Below are positions 24,600 to 36,776 of a stretch of DNA of 64,000 nucleotides, in pieces. The notes below the pieces were generated by a model. The model had not been told where the DNA came from. It did not search any database and saw only the letters and a program-made list of their open reading frames with translations. The position numbers were made by a program, and so were the translations under genes. Each line of letters begins with the position of its first letter. The first letter of the stretch is position 1. The DNA comes from Populus alba (lineage: Eukaryota > Streptophyta > Magnoliopsida > Malpighiales > Salicaceae), in assembly GCF_005239225.2 (NCBI RefSeq), contig NC_133298.1, positions 6,319,345-6,383,344 of the forward strand, in the 5' to 3' direction.

Positions 24600-24800
24600 C
24601 CAGATCAAGACGTGCAGATGTTACATGCACGACTGAAAGCACTAAAATTTCTTTGAATCTGGCACATGTAATGCATGTGTTATATCGCGCGTGTAAAACA
24701 CGCACCAGCAATAATATATTATGTGTGTTACACGCATTATAAGGGTAAGTAAAGTTTTTGTTGTTATTATGTGTGTTACACTCGTCAATAAATAAATATA
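24600..24800. repeat. Cluster of short palindromes containing CGTGTnnnACACG
   Basis: A perfect 6-bp inverted repeat with a 3-base spacer, GCGTGTAAAACACGC, lies at 24689-24703. Related ATTATGTGTGTTACACGC and ATTATGTGTGTTACACTC occur at about 24718-24735 and 24766-24783. The cluster is an island of CpG-containing palindromes in AT-rich DNA. It could be a terminal inverted-repeat remnant or a protein-binding cluster. Confidence 0.5.
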
Positions 24801-25364
24801 TTGTTATTTTTAGATAGCGTATGTAACTTTCTAAAATTTTTAAAAATAACTTTTTGATGTTTATAGATTTGTCTTAATGAGATATTTATTTTTAATGACT
24901 CTAAGAGTATTTGCCTTCATTCTTTCTTTTCTCTTTTTCAATTGTGTTGGTTAGGGTATGTTTTTCCCTCACTATGCTATTTGGGGGAAACCTCCACTTT
25001 TACACTCTCATTTTCTTTTTTCTTTTTCAATTGTATAATGAAGTAGACATTCAGATCCCATTATTTTTTGTTTTTCAATTGATCTTATTTGGTTTTATAT
25101 TTTAAAAGTGTTTTTTTTAAAAATTTAATTTTTTTATTTTTTTATTTTAAATTAATATTATTTTCATATCATTTTAATACATTCCAACCATTAAAATTTC
25201 TAATTCCCTCTTACGGTCATCACAAAACTGAATGTCTACTTCACCGTATGAGTAAGGTGTGGAGGTTATAGAACTTGACGTTTAGCTTTGGTTCAAGACA
25301 TGTCATTAATTGACGTAATCAAGAAACAAAAGATAATGGGATCTATTGTGAGTGAAAATCCAAA

Positions 25365-25610
25365 AAAACAAAATAAGGAGACACTCAAAATGTTCAGTTT
25401 TTTATTCATCAAAATCTACCTTGCCAAAAAAGATATTGCAACCATATATATATATATATATATTTTTTTAAAAAAAAAAATTATCTTCAAATAGTAAAAC
25501 TAGAAAAGCATAGGAAAAAAATTCCTAAATTGAGAAAGAAGAAATAAAAAAATAAAAAAAATATTTATTTTACTAAAAAGCTCATGCATCAGTCTTTATA
25601 GGTTGGAAGG
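25365..25610 (+). repeat. Dispersed repeat family R, copy 1
   Basis: The ordered landmarks ACTCAAAATGTTCAGTTTTT, ATTCATCAAAATCTACCTTGCC, a microsatellite, AACTAGAAAAGCATAGG and CTCATGCATCAGTC recur in similar order at 26035-26320 and 40420-40700. No terminal repeats or coding sequence were identified. A TA tract (25443-25462) is inserted in this copy. Confidence 0.5.
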
Positions 25611-26034
25611 AACTCATTCTTGAGTTTAAATTATTCATAAAGACTATCCTTCTCCATAAAAAATCAAACATAATATTCTTCGATTAGAAACCATGGTTGG
25701 AAATTCAATGATTTTTTTATATACATATCATTTTATTACAGAATGTTTAAAACTTTTATAAAAGTCATATCATTTTAGATTTTAAATATTTTTATACAGA
25801 TTGTCTTAATCAAAGGCCTCACAACTAGAATTTCTAACAACAACACATAGCATTTAACCACAAGGAGCACTTTTATAATAATCACCCTTATCATGATCCC
25901 ACCTATAAAATTTCTAATAAAAACTAGCATATATCATCTAACTATCAAGAATTATTGGGCTATAATGTCAACTAGCATGTTCAAAAAATAAAGGATAACC
26001 AGATTTCTTATAAATAAAACCCCCCAAGGATAAA

Positions 26035-26320
26035 AAAAAAATGAATAAATAAATAAAATATCATAATTATAGAAAGACATCCAAAACATTTAATTTATAT
26101 TTATTCAAATCTAACTTGCTAAAAAGCTTTTACATCTCTTTATATGGAAAAATCTAAAATATATATATTAATACTGGATACAAAAATAAAAATAAGAAAA
26201 CTATTCTCTATTTACATATGAAAATAAAAATGGAAAAGAATGAAATTCCTAAACTAAAAAATTTAAAAAAAAATTAAGGAAAATATAATTTTTTAAGAAA
26301 AAATCCCCTGCATCAATTGT
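26035..26320 (+). repeat. Dispersed repeat family R, copy 2
   Basis: It matches copy 1 through CATCCAAAACATTTAATTT, TTATTCAAATCTAACTTGC, AAAAGCTTTTACATC, GAATGAAATTCCTAAACT and CCCCTGCATCAATTG. The copies are diverged and in the same orientation. Confidence 0.5.
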
Positions 26321-27419
26321 CGAAAATAATTAAGATAATTTTAGGAAAAAAACTAAATAAATTATTTTAAATATATACTAAGAATTATAGATACGGTAAA
26401 TTATATACACACACGAGTATAGAAATCAATCTATCGAATCAAAGAATACTCTATCCACCTTCATATTTGATAAATATTTTTAATTATATCTTCACTTCTT
26501 CCCTCATATATAAAAGTAAAAACCTCTCTACATTCGTCTTTAATTATTCGAATAAATCGAACAGCAACCTCCATGTAATTAAGTTGTTATAATTAATTTC
26601 TATCCCTAATTAAATCATATTGCTATTACACCAAATAACTTGCCACGTCCCTTGAAAATGACTCTCGTGGCTGGTAAGTAATTAGGATCTGCCGCGAAGA
26701 AAAAGTCAAAATTTTCCCTTGTGGATTTTAACCTATGGTTTGACATTAGTGTGGTGAGGCATTCACTTTTCTCTGGTTTTGACATATTTATCCATTTTTA
26801 TTGTTAATCATAGAAGATTATTACTTTTATTTCGCTAATTAGACCAGTTTACATGCTAATTAAACCTAAATATTTCTTTTTTTAACAAATAAATTTAATA
26901 CCAACCCCTATTTCTGCTTGATTGTTAATCACTTCTGCTCCATAATTAATTTTTTGTAAATTAAAGCCTGCAGGGATATTAAAATGGTTGATTATAAATA
27001 AACCTCGATTAATTAAGCATTGGGAGTGTAGGAAAAGGGATATTAAAGAACTCTAATTGCACACTAATTTTAGATTCATGGTGGTCAAATTAAGATTCCA
27101 CCTCACAAATTGGACGATAGAAAAGGCCAAACACACCCTATTATTAATTTGACTTGGATTTCATAATGATGTTTTAAGCAAGCTGCTCTACACGTTATTT
27201 ATTTTAATTCCTGGGGGTGGTTGGTTCAAGAATTGCAAGTATTATAGTACATGAATCTTGAATTTTGAATATGGAGAATTATGCATATGCCTGCTACCAA
27301 CCAAGAAATCGGTAATCAATCGTAGTCATCCTGATTATAAAAATCAATCACACCTTGGATTTTATTAAAAATAATGTAGTAATTATTTAGTAGGTGCTTA
27401 GTGTTAAAAAGTTGAAATC

Positions 27420-27575
27420 AAGAGATTTATTTTTTATATAGTCTCAGGTTCGAGTCATGTGGTTACTAATATGATAACCATTAAAGATTTATATAGTCGT
27501 TAACTTTAAGACTCGTAAGATTAGTTGAGATGTACAGAAAACTTGACTCAGATATTTATATTAATAAAAAAAAAT
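27420..27575 (+). mobile_element. tRNA-derived SINE-like element (partial)
   Basis: It has a B-box-like GGTTCGAGTC at about 27449 followed by ATGTGGTTACTAATATGATA, GTCGTTAACTTTAAGACTC and GATGTACAGAAAACTTGACTC. It ends in an A-rich tail (ATTAATAAAAAAAAAT), parallel to the body of 18282-18485. The 5' A-box part is poorly preserved. Confidence 0.55.
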
Positions 27576-28489
27576 AATGTGTAATACTACATGGGTATTT
27601 TATAATCTTACAAAATTAATAAATTATAGATAATATGATAGACAATAAAAACAACTTAGTATTTGCTCTTGTTTTGTTTTTTAAATCGAATGATCCAATT
27701 ACATTTTCTTATCATAGAATCCAATTAATAATAAGAGGGATTTAGAAAGAGTTCTTTATTTATGTGTTCAAATTCCTGAAATTTAAGCAAAGATATAGCA
27801 ATGTTGCCGATCTAAGAAATATTCAAACAACTATGGATTTTAATTTAGATATCCCTTCTCCATTATAATGCTCATATGACAGGTGCATCTCTTGACTACA
27901 CAGCAGCAATTCCCTTTTCTCCCTTCGAATTTCCTTTCCCTGAAGAAAGAACTTGTAAGAGAGAGACAAAAGTCACAAAACATCGTGGTAGCTGCGTTTT
28001 CTTGTAATGATTATAGTTACAGATCTAGTTGGCCGAGCAGGTTGATTTAATATTAATTTAAAGATAAATTTATTTAAATTTGAATTCATTCAGTCAAAAC
28101 TAATTAATTTCTAGTTAATTTAATCGAATCAATTAAACTTTATTGATTTTATTTGATTTACCTGAATAAACCTGCAACCATTGTTAAAAGAGAAATTAAG
28201 AGATTAACCAAACTGAAGAACCCAATAATTGCAGTGAAGCAGCAATCATCCAGGCGAAAGAGATGTTGGAATTTTTATTTATATATTCCTTGTTGGGAAT
28301 TATAATATGTTGAAACGAATATCCTTTACAGCAGGAAAAGAATAGGGAAATGATTTTTTTTTTCTTTCAAATTATGATGGTCCACGATTTTTCTTGCTAG
28401 CTACTCCAATTATTCTAATTTAATAATATATCTAAAGAATAATCCATTATCATAGAGGAACTCTCATCCTTATTGAATTGAAATTTGGA

Positions 28490-28690
28490 GCCCGCATCTT
28501 TTTGTATTTTAAAAATATTTTTAAAAAATTAAAATTAAATTTTTTTTTACTTCAAATTAATTTTTTTATATTTTTAGATTGTTTGATATACTGATAAAAA
28601 AATAATTTTTTTAAAAAAATAAAAAAATATTATTTCAATGCATCTCTAAATAGTGAAAAATATTTTAAAAAGCAATCATTATCACAATAA
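28490..28690 (+). mobile_element. AT-rich MITE family copy abutting a miniature LTR element
   Basis: It contains GATTGTTTGATATACTGATA, AATAATTTTTTTAAAAAAAT and TATTATTTCAATGCATCTC, and ends GCAATCATTATCACAATA. That end runs directly into the terminal repeat of the element at about 28672-28957, so one probably inserted next to or into the other. Confidence 0.6.
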
Positions 28691-28957
28691 TTCAATAGCT
28701 TAAGTTTTTAGATGAGGTTCTAGGATATGATTTATATTATTCTTTAACACACCCTTCTCAAGTGAAAGCCTCTTAATCTTGAAACTTGTACAGACCTACA
28801 TTACATTGTACTTAATTTTTATCAAATAAATAAAGATGGTGATATTTGAAATTAAAATTACTTAGTCATCAAGACTCTGATACCATATCAAAAAATCATC
28901 TCAACCCAATAATTTAAATTTTTAAATGAGATACTAGAATATAATTTATATCAAACA
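28672..28957 (-). mobile_element. Miniature LTR element (TRIM/SMART-like), copy 2
   Basis: Read on the minus strand: a degraded 5' terminal repeat (28886-28957), then the primer-site-like TGGTATCAGAGTC (28873-28885), which resembles the 3' end complement of initiator tRNA-Met. After about 120 bp of interior with no coding capacity comes a purine-ended CTTGAGAAGGGTG and the 3' terminal repeat beginning TGTTAAAGAATAATATAAAT at 28749. The two repeats are clearly related (AATAAATT/CATATCCTAG, CTCAT.TAAAAA.TT) but diverged, so the insertion is old. Confidence 0.62.
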
Positions 28958-29651
28958 GGCTCTTGAAATGAAACATGTTAAAAATGGTTCATTCTACATT
29001 GGTCGGAATGAGATTTGTGTTGGTAAAATATTTTGCTGTATATATATATATGGTGGATGTTAATTTAAAATTGGAAAAATAAAAACAAATATAAAGTTCT
29101 TTCACTTAAAATTAGAAAATATTTTTGCATTGTAAAGGTCGTTAAACAAAAATTGCATACTTAAACAAGCATTAGTTGGGTGATTTTCATTACATGGCAA
29201 TAAAACAATTTCAATTCTGATATTTTTGGTGCACATAAAACAGGAAAAAAGACTATATTTTTTTATGTTATATCTCATTTATTTTTATATGATAGTTTTA
29301 TCATATTCAATCTAGTTCATCCGTCCAACTCTATAAATCCATCAAATACATCATTAGATTGCAATAATCACGCGCTCACCAAACACTTGCAAAACGGCTT
29401 ACAACTTTTATTTAAAAAAAAAAAAAAAAAGAGTCGGTAGAGACAAAAAAAAAACAAGAATCTCCATGTTGGCATCATCTTCGACGTCATGTAATGCAAA
29501 TGCAAATGCAAATTAAAGTTAATAATAGTCGAAGGTAGGTGGGATCATGTTTGGTGATCATAGGAAGTGTTCATCATGCCAAACCTCTCAACATAGGCGG
29601 TAAAGCAAGCAAGTAATGTCACAACGCTGACTTTTATGTAAAATATGAGAA

Positions 29652-29655
<4 letters not shown>

Positions 29656-29687
<32 letters not shown>
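29656..29687. repeat. (TA)n microsatellite
   Basis: A TA tract of about 32 bp in AT-rich DNA. No function is implied. Confidence 0.95.
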
Positions 29688-29698
<11 letters not shown>

Positions 29699-29956
29699 TC
29701 ATATGTACCGTGTTTACCTTGGCTTTTGAGAATGTGTCCATGCTAGTTGCATGCTTTTGTCTAAAGGTTAAAAATCAAACAAATAATTGAAGCTCTTTTA
29801 GTTAGGTCTAATTCATGGGGTTAATATAATGCATGGTTAGGGGGTTAGGAGGCAGCATGGACCCAATCTTAACTTTAGCTTTTGAAAGAATGGAACCACG
29901 TGTGGAACTCAAAATGACTCGTGCTTTAGAACCATGGGTCATGTCAAATAGCTTTA

Positions 29957-31083
29957 GGCCATGTTTGTTTCTCGGAAAGTAGTTTCTGGGAAACCATTTT
30001 CCAAACTTTCTTGTGTTTGTTTGTCATTAAAAAAGTTGGTCAACGAAAAACACTTTTCGGTCAACGAAAAACACTTTCTAGTCAACGGAAAACACTTTCC
30101 AGTCAATTTTAGTCAAAGAAAAATTTGACTTGGTTTTCAGGAAAGTGTTTTCCCTTTAGCTGTGTTTGTTTTCCGGAAAGTGGTTTCCGGGAAATCACTT
30201 TCCAAACTTTCTTGTGTTTGTTTGCCAGTAGAAAAGTTAGTCAATGGAAAACACTTTCCAGTAAAAGGAAAATTTGGCTTGGTTTTCAGGAAAGTGTTTT
30301 CCTGAAAAATTTGAGGGGAAAACACTTTCCGGAAGTTGTGAAAAATTTAGAAATGTCATTATTTGCTGATTATATTAAATTTAATCCTCAAACTTTTGGT
30401 TGGTATATATATTTTGTTTTGAATATTTATTTTTCAATTTCATCTCTTAAAATTTTATTTTTATATTAACTTTGGTCCTTATTTTTATAATTGCTATTTG
30501 CTTTTTCCTTATCATATTTTTATTAAAAAAAATTTATCTATCAAATTTGGTCCTCATTCTTTTGATTGTTACTTATTTTATTTGAAATAATTTATGAAAT
30601 GTTGATTATTATTATTTTAATTTCTTCATCTTTCATTTTTTAAAAAATTTTTTAGATTTGATCTCTATTATTTTGATTATTATTTATTTTATTTGAGATA
30701 ATTTATGAAATTATATTTTTTTTTTCAATTTCATTCTCATTCAACTTTTAATTTGTAAGATTTGTTCCTCATTATTTTAATAAGCTATGTATGAATACAG
30801 GATATAATAAAAAAAATTCATCATTATAAATACTTTTTAGATTTTATTTTTTTTATTGTAAGTGATTAAATATTTTATATTAAATATTATATATATATAT
30901 TAGATAAACTTGAAAAAAAATTAATTCATTAATAAATTATTTTCCAGTTCATTTTCCATAACACAACCAAACACTGAAAAATGTTTTCCAGTTCATTTTC
31001 CATAACACTGCCAAACATCGGAAAATACTTTCCCGGAATTCACTTTCCAAAAGGAAACCACTTTCCTGCAAACAAACGGAGCC
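29957..31083 (+). mobile_element. MITE-like element, copy B of an inverted pair, TTA target duplication
   Basis: The outer ends are GGCCATGTTTGTTTCTCGGA on the left and, read inward from the right, GGCTCCGTTTGTTTGCAGGA: imperfect terminal inverted repeats. TTA flanks both ends (29954-29956 and 31084-31086), which fits PIF/Harbinger-type MITEs. A second internal end (TTAGCTGTGTTTGTTTTCC at 30157) suggests a duplicated left terminus. The interior carries many AAAACACTTTCC motifs and an AT core nearly identical to the reverse complement of 18774-19654, with about 80 bp of extra core. No transposase is encoded. Confidence 0.8.
30030..30110 (+). repeat. Minisatellite of about 22-bp units inside copy B
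   Basis: Units of the form GTCAACGAAAAACACTTTYN occur at about 30039, 30060, 30081 and 30102, the last with GTCAATTTTAGTC. They extend the left arm of the element and are absent from copy A. Confidence 0.7.
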
Positions 31084-31145
31084 TTAGATGCCACTATGAT
31101 TTCCTAGATTTTTTCAGCCATATTATTACGTGTCGATATATAAAA

Positions 31146-31166
31146 AGAGAGAGAGAGAGAGAGATA
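31146..31166. repeat. (GA)n microsatellite
   Basis: An AAAGAGAGAGAGAGAGAGAG-type tract of about 20 bp immediately to the right of the MITE copy B flank. Confidence 0.9.
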
Positions 31167-32242
31167 GGCGGCTTCATTAAAAAAAAAAAAATTAGGGTGT
31201 TGATAAATAGTGATATCTTATTAATTATGTTTTTTTTTATATAAAAAAATAGATATATAAAAAAAAAATTCTAAGTGGAGTATTAATATTATTTTTAGTA
31301 GGTTATGAATTTTACTCTATCTTTTTATTGTCTTTGTCTCTTTCTTCAAAACAAATCACAACAAGTAATTACTAGATAAAACAAATCACAATAATTCAAG
31401 TTGGATTTTTAGTCAAGTCAAATAAAATATTAACTTGAAAGTTCACCCGGCTAGGCTTTTTAATAAAAACAAAACATTTTTGTGGATACAAGTTGAATTA
31501 ATAAAAAAAAAATATTTTAAATAAAACAAATAAAAAAAAAACCAAATATAAAAGAAAAATAAATTAAAATATATGCTTTGAAACCCTGTAGGCCAAAATC
31601 AAGAAGAAGAATGAAAAAACAAAAAAGTTTATTTATGCCAAACTAGAAAATTTTTGGTCATTCACGTCTTTTAAGAATAAAAAAGTTGTAGTTAGGATGT
31701 AAACACTATTAAAAGACAATGTTTAGTCAATGAACGACATTGCACACATCGTCTAAAATGTGTAGACGCAACCTGCAACTACTTGAACAATCAACTCGTT
31801 GTAAATAATATTTTATCTCAATTAAAATACCAAATTGCCCCGGATTCCACCCATAAATTACCAAGAAAAACATGATAGAAAGACGAGAGCGCTTAGACAT
31901 AATCTTAATAAAAATTGATTCAAGGACAATGCAATTATTTTACTGTGATTTCAAAAGATAAAAAGTCTAAACAGGCCCACCATGGCAATTCCTTTTCTTT
32001 TCCTTTTGCTTTAGAAAGTATTATAATCATTTCAAATCGAGAAAAAAAAAATGCAAATATCTTTATTACCCTTAATGTCAAGGCCAGTTGTTTTGTTGAG
32101 AAGGGTAAAGACAGTGAATCTTCCAAAAATGATGGTCGTGTGTTCTTACTTCTTAGCATCCAAATATATGTATGGAAGCGAGTAGACAATTCTTTGCAGT
32201 AAACAACAAGAGAACAGAGTTGTCTCATAGTTCATGGCCGGC

Positions 32243-32452
32243 TATGTTTGGTTTGTTTGAGATTGTAATAGTATTTGCGGTTTAAATTATTTTTTATTTA
32301 AAAATATATTAAAATAATATTTTTTATTTTTAAAAATTATTTTTAAGATCAACATATCAAAACATTTTAAAAATAAATAAATATTTTTTAGCAAAAAATT
32401 TTTAAAATTTTTTTGAGGGAATGCAGTTTTAACCGCATTTCCAAACAGTTTC
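32243..32452 (-). mobile_element. AT-rich MITE family copy
   Basis: The left end TATGTTTGGTTTGTTTGAGA, then TTTGCGGTTTAAAT, an AT core AAGATCAACATATCAAAACA, and a right end AATGCAGTTTTAACCGCATTTCC give a nearly complete inverted-repeat-ended unit. A second, more decayed relative follows at about 32455-32640. Confidence 0.62.
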
Positions 32453-33087
32453 GTGCATAATACAAAAAAATTATTTTTTATTGTATTTGTATTTTAGAAA
32501 CATATTTAATTAATATTTTTTAAAAAAATTATTTTTTTATATTGGATCATCAAAACAATCTAAAATTATATAAAAATAATAATTTTAGACAAAAATATAT
32601 TCAATTATTTGAGACTCGAGGCGGAAGACGTTACCAAATAAGCTTTTAGTGTAGGTGCATGATGGAGACTTTTATTTTCCAAGATGTTATAAAAAAAATT
32701 TATTTAAAAAATATCAAATTAATTTTTTATATATATTTTTCAATGTTTTTTATATGTTACAAAATACACAATGACCACCCACGGACAAATAATCGAGGAG
32801 ATTGGTATCAGTGACACGTCGTTGGCTGCCTCGTCTTGATGGACCATGCCTGTTTTTTCTGCCACTAGCGTGATCAGCTCTCCTCTGAACTCACGTCACA
32901 TTGTTTTCATGGCCACAACTATACAAACATCTTGTTTATAGAAAAGAACCTTCAATTAATTCAATTTTTTTTTAACTTATATTGCCAATGTGTTTATATT
33001 TAGGATTTTGATAGAGACTATTTTTTAAAATATTTTTTATTTTATTATATTAAAATAATATGAAAACACAAAAAACAAATTAAATAA

Positions 33088-33420
33088 AAAATAATAATTT
33101 TAAAACTAAAAAATAAACAGGTATTAAATAAATAAGGTAAATTCTATATACAAAAATTAAATACATCAAATATAATTTTAGATTTAATAATTGTAACATT
33201 TTAAATTTTTTTAAGAGATTCTACATGCAAGTTCTAAAAGAATAAAAAAATAATTTTAAAACGTAAAAATAAACATGCCTTGAATAAATAAGATAAATCT
33301 ATATAAAAAAATAAATACATCAAATATAATATAAAAAATATATATATAATTTTAGATTTGATAATTGTAACATTTTAAAATTTGTTAAGAGATTCTACAT
33401 GCAAGTTCTGAAAGAATTCA
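33088..33420 (+). repeat. Recent tandem duplication, about 165 bp x 2
   Basis: Unit 1 (about 33088-33241) and unit 2 (about 33245-33412) share long near-identical blocks: AAATACATCAAATATAAT, TTTTAGATTT.ATAATTGTAACATTTTAAA, and TTAAGAGATTCTACATGCAA followed by GTTCT.AAAGAAT. Unit 2 has an extra AT insertion in the middle. The high similarity suggests a young duplication. Confidence 0.8.
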
Positions 33421-34087
33421 TCTTACTATAATTAGAGGCTCGGAAAGCACTCAAATTAGAACGTGAAGTTTTTTATTCTTGTTGCTTTAACTATTCCCCG
33501 GTTAATTTTGATTTCTTATTATTTTTTCTAACATGCTTTGAATTCTTTTGATTATATCGGTTTTCACTTCTATATAAACAATTTACGTGTTATTTTTTTT
33601 AATCAAATTATTGAATAAAAACTTTTCAAAATATGAGTTTTTCCTGTTAATTTCTCTATAATTTAATATTGTAACTTTAGAGTTTAAGAATTTTAATTTC
33701 TACCCACAATTTACTATTTACTTTTTCAGTTATCCTTTACTCAATACATTACCAAGTTGGCAACTAGAAACTTGGGAAAACAAATTTGAAAAAAAAAAAA
33801 CAAAATAAGTGTATAGATAATTGGACTTGTGACCGTTTGCTGTTGAAGCAAACCAAGGAAAACTAGTATTCGGTAATAAATGAAACTTTATTTATTATTC
33901 ATGGATTCCATAATTAATTACGTTTAAAACTGAAGTCATTAAAAACAGCCCAAGGCTGCTTTTCTTTTCTTTTCATGGAGTGGAAAGTGAATTATAATTT
34001 ACTATTTACTCTATGTACCTAAATATTTTTTTTTAAAAAAAATTGGACTAGCTCGCTTATCAATGGAGATTAAATTTCTCTAAAAAC

Positions 34088-34123
34088 ACACACATATATA
34101 TATATATATAGAGAGAGAGAGAC
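34088..34123. repeat. Compound microsatellite (CA)(TA)(GA)
   Basis: Contiguous ACACACACA, TATATATATATATATATA and GAGAGAGAGAGA tracts in a single 36-bp stretch. Confidence 0.9.
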
Positions 34124-34504
34124 TCTATGAATTTTTCTAAATGATGATCCAAGATTTAAACCCAAATAGTTAAGAAAAATAGCAAACCTCTTTAAAAGAC
34201 AATCCCTTGTAGTCATATGTTTCTCAAACCCACGTATTCATAGCTATCCCAGAGCATTTATGTTAGGTTTTAAAATACTTTTTAGGAAAATAAATCATGT
34301 CAATACTCCTCTGAAAATAATTGCAATTGAAATTCAATTTCTATTCAAATTACAACTACCAGGATGGGATGTTTCAAAATGTGTCTGTTTTTGTAGTAGC
34401 TTTTGTGATTATAATTTTTTAAAAAATATATAGTTAGGTGGATTTAGATATGTTTTTTATAAAAATTATAGTTGAGGTTTATATGTAGCAAAAAACATGT
34501 ATAA

Positions 34505-34720
34505 AATATTTAGTTGTTGTTGTTGTTTTTCAAAAGTGTTTTTTACTTGAAAATGTATCAAAATATTTTTTTTATTTTTTAAAAATTATTTTTGATATTA
34601 TCATATTAAAATGATCTGAAAATTAAAAAAATTAATTTAAGATTAAAATAATAATTTTTTTAAAAAAAATGCTTTTGAAACACAAAAACAAATTATTTTT
34701 TACAAAACTCAGTTAAAAAA
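34505..34720 (-). mobile_element. AT-rich MITE family copy
   Basis: It contains TTTTCAAAAGTGTTTTTTACTTGAAAATGTATC-like ends split by the AT core and TGATATTATCATATTAAAATG, matching 7127-7336 in order and orientation. Confidence 0.6.
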
Positions 34721-35624
34721 CATATAAAAACTGCTTCATAAAAATTATATTTTAAATTTAATTTTTTAATAAACCTATAATATAATATAATTTATTATAT
34801 TATCAAACACCTAACTTAAACACAAAAGGTAAAGCTAAACAAACGGATTATTGGCCACGGAAAAAAGTTAAGAAAGAAGGCACATAATCCAAAAAGTCAT
34901 TATCTTATCCTCCAGCAACATGAATTATGGACAAAAAAACAACAAAAAGTCAATCAATCCATCGACAAGGGATCAAAATTTCCACCATTAAATCCAATCA
35001 AAAACCATTTTTTTCAAAAAAGAAAAAGGGGAAAATATTATGGATATATGTGTGTGGTAACGTCACATGTGTGTGAAGTTATCTACTCGATTTATCACAT
35101 AAATATGCCATTAAAATCACAGGATTGGATCTTTGTTGATCAATATAAGAATTCTCTGTAAAATGTGACAGTAAGGCTCTATTATTTGTTTTTGAGATAT
35201 AGTTTGGTGTCGTTTGTCTTTTAGCCTTGATTATGTATTTAAAAATATTTAGTTAATCAATATATATTATAATTTTATATGGATTATCTGATTTTTTAAT
35301 AAAAAAATAGTTAAAAATACAATAATATAATATTTAAAACTACAGCACCAAAAATTATAGCAATAACAAAATACATGCCGGTAGAAGACTATGCATGTCT
35401 TGTTTTCATGTTCTGCTTGGGAACTTCCAAAAAACTAGACAAGACAGCGGCGGTCAGTTTCATCCTTTCAAGTTTCAATGTCTGGTTAAAGAGCTAAGGT
35501 GGCCGCGACGGAGAGAGCTTGTTTTATACACATAATAATTGACAAACAGTATAGCACCAAGTATGCAACGAAATACTGGTAGGCTGGTAGCAAATGCATC
35601 CTATTATTATATTATTACATGTTT

Positions 35625-35820
35625 GTAAATGTAATTATAATTATTTTTTAAAATATTTTTTATTTATAAAGATATTAATTTAATATTTTTTAATTTTTTA
35701 AAAATTATTTTTGATATTAACACATTAAAATAATCTAAAAACACTAAAATATTATTAATTTAAAAAAAAATCAAATTTTTTCAAGAATATTTTTAAAATA
35801 TAAAAACAAACAGTATCTAG
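35625..35820 (-). mobile_element. AT-rich MITE family copy
   Basis: It contains TTTTTGATATTAACACATTA and AAATAATCTAAAAACACTAAA with TTTTTTCAAGAATATTTTTAAA, the usual right-hand segment of reverse-oriented copies. Confidence 0.6.
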
Positions 35821-36776
35821 TTGCCACGGGTAGACCATTATGTATCTTTATTTATTTATTTTGGAATAATAAATACAAAAATATATATTTGTAAAATCAA
35901 GAATAAATATATTAAAATATTTATTTGAGACCGTGTTAATACTATATAAAATAAATTGAAATTATTTATAAAGATAAATTTAAAATTAAGTAAATATTAA
36001 AGGATTAAATGAAAAAAATAATGATGAAAAAAAAATACAAATATACAAATTAGAAAAAAAAAAACCCATCTCCTGGTTGAATCCCCATATTTTGAGAGCA
36101 GTAAGGTAATTTAAATTGTATTTAGAAATGTTTTAACGGTTATGTTTTTATTAAAAAAATAATTTGAAGATATTTTGATTTTTTTTTATGATTCTAATTG
36201 GATAATTTTAACATCTTTACAATATATGAAAAACATCAAATTATTGATTGTTCGAGTCAAACATACCCTTGCAAATATACCTTATCGAATACAATTGTGA
36301 TAGTTAAGAGTAACATGTTTACACATGCTCATGATCTTTTTCCTTTTCTTTTTCTTTTTGTCCATGGAGGGCGTATTTACACTTCATTGCCATGTTAACA
36401 AGGAAACAAACTAGATCAGGCTTATTAAAAATACATTAATAAAAGATTATACTAGCAATTATATATTTTCAACAACATTTAAATTATTAAATTTGTGCTA
36501 AAACTATATTTTCATATTGTAATTAAATAGAAGAAAAATTTTAAAAACTCCTTGTCTCATTAGATGACAGGTAGTTGTATATATTTATCTTTTAATTCTT
36601 TAATTTTGATCTTTACCTAAAGCAACTATTTTAATGATTTGTTGATTATCATAATCTTTACTTCATTTCATTAAACACACAGGTAATAATTTTTTAATTT
36701 TTAATTAAAATTTTCCCAAATATATTTACAATACCATATGGGATCAAACCTCTCTTTCATTTTCATATCTTTTTTC

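Noticed and set aside
30125..30469. 114-codon frame within MITE copy B
   Set aside because: It translates repeated GGAAAGTG arms, and the copy in the opposite orientation does not preserve it as a protein.
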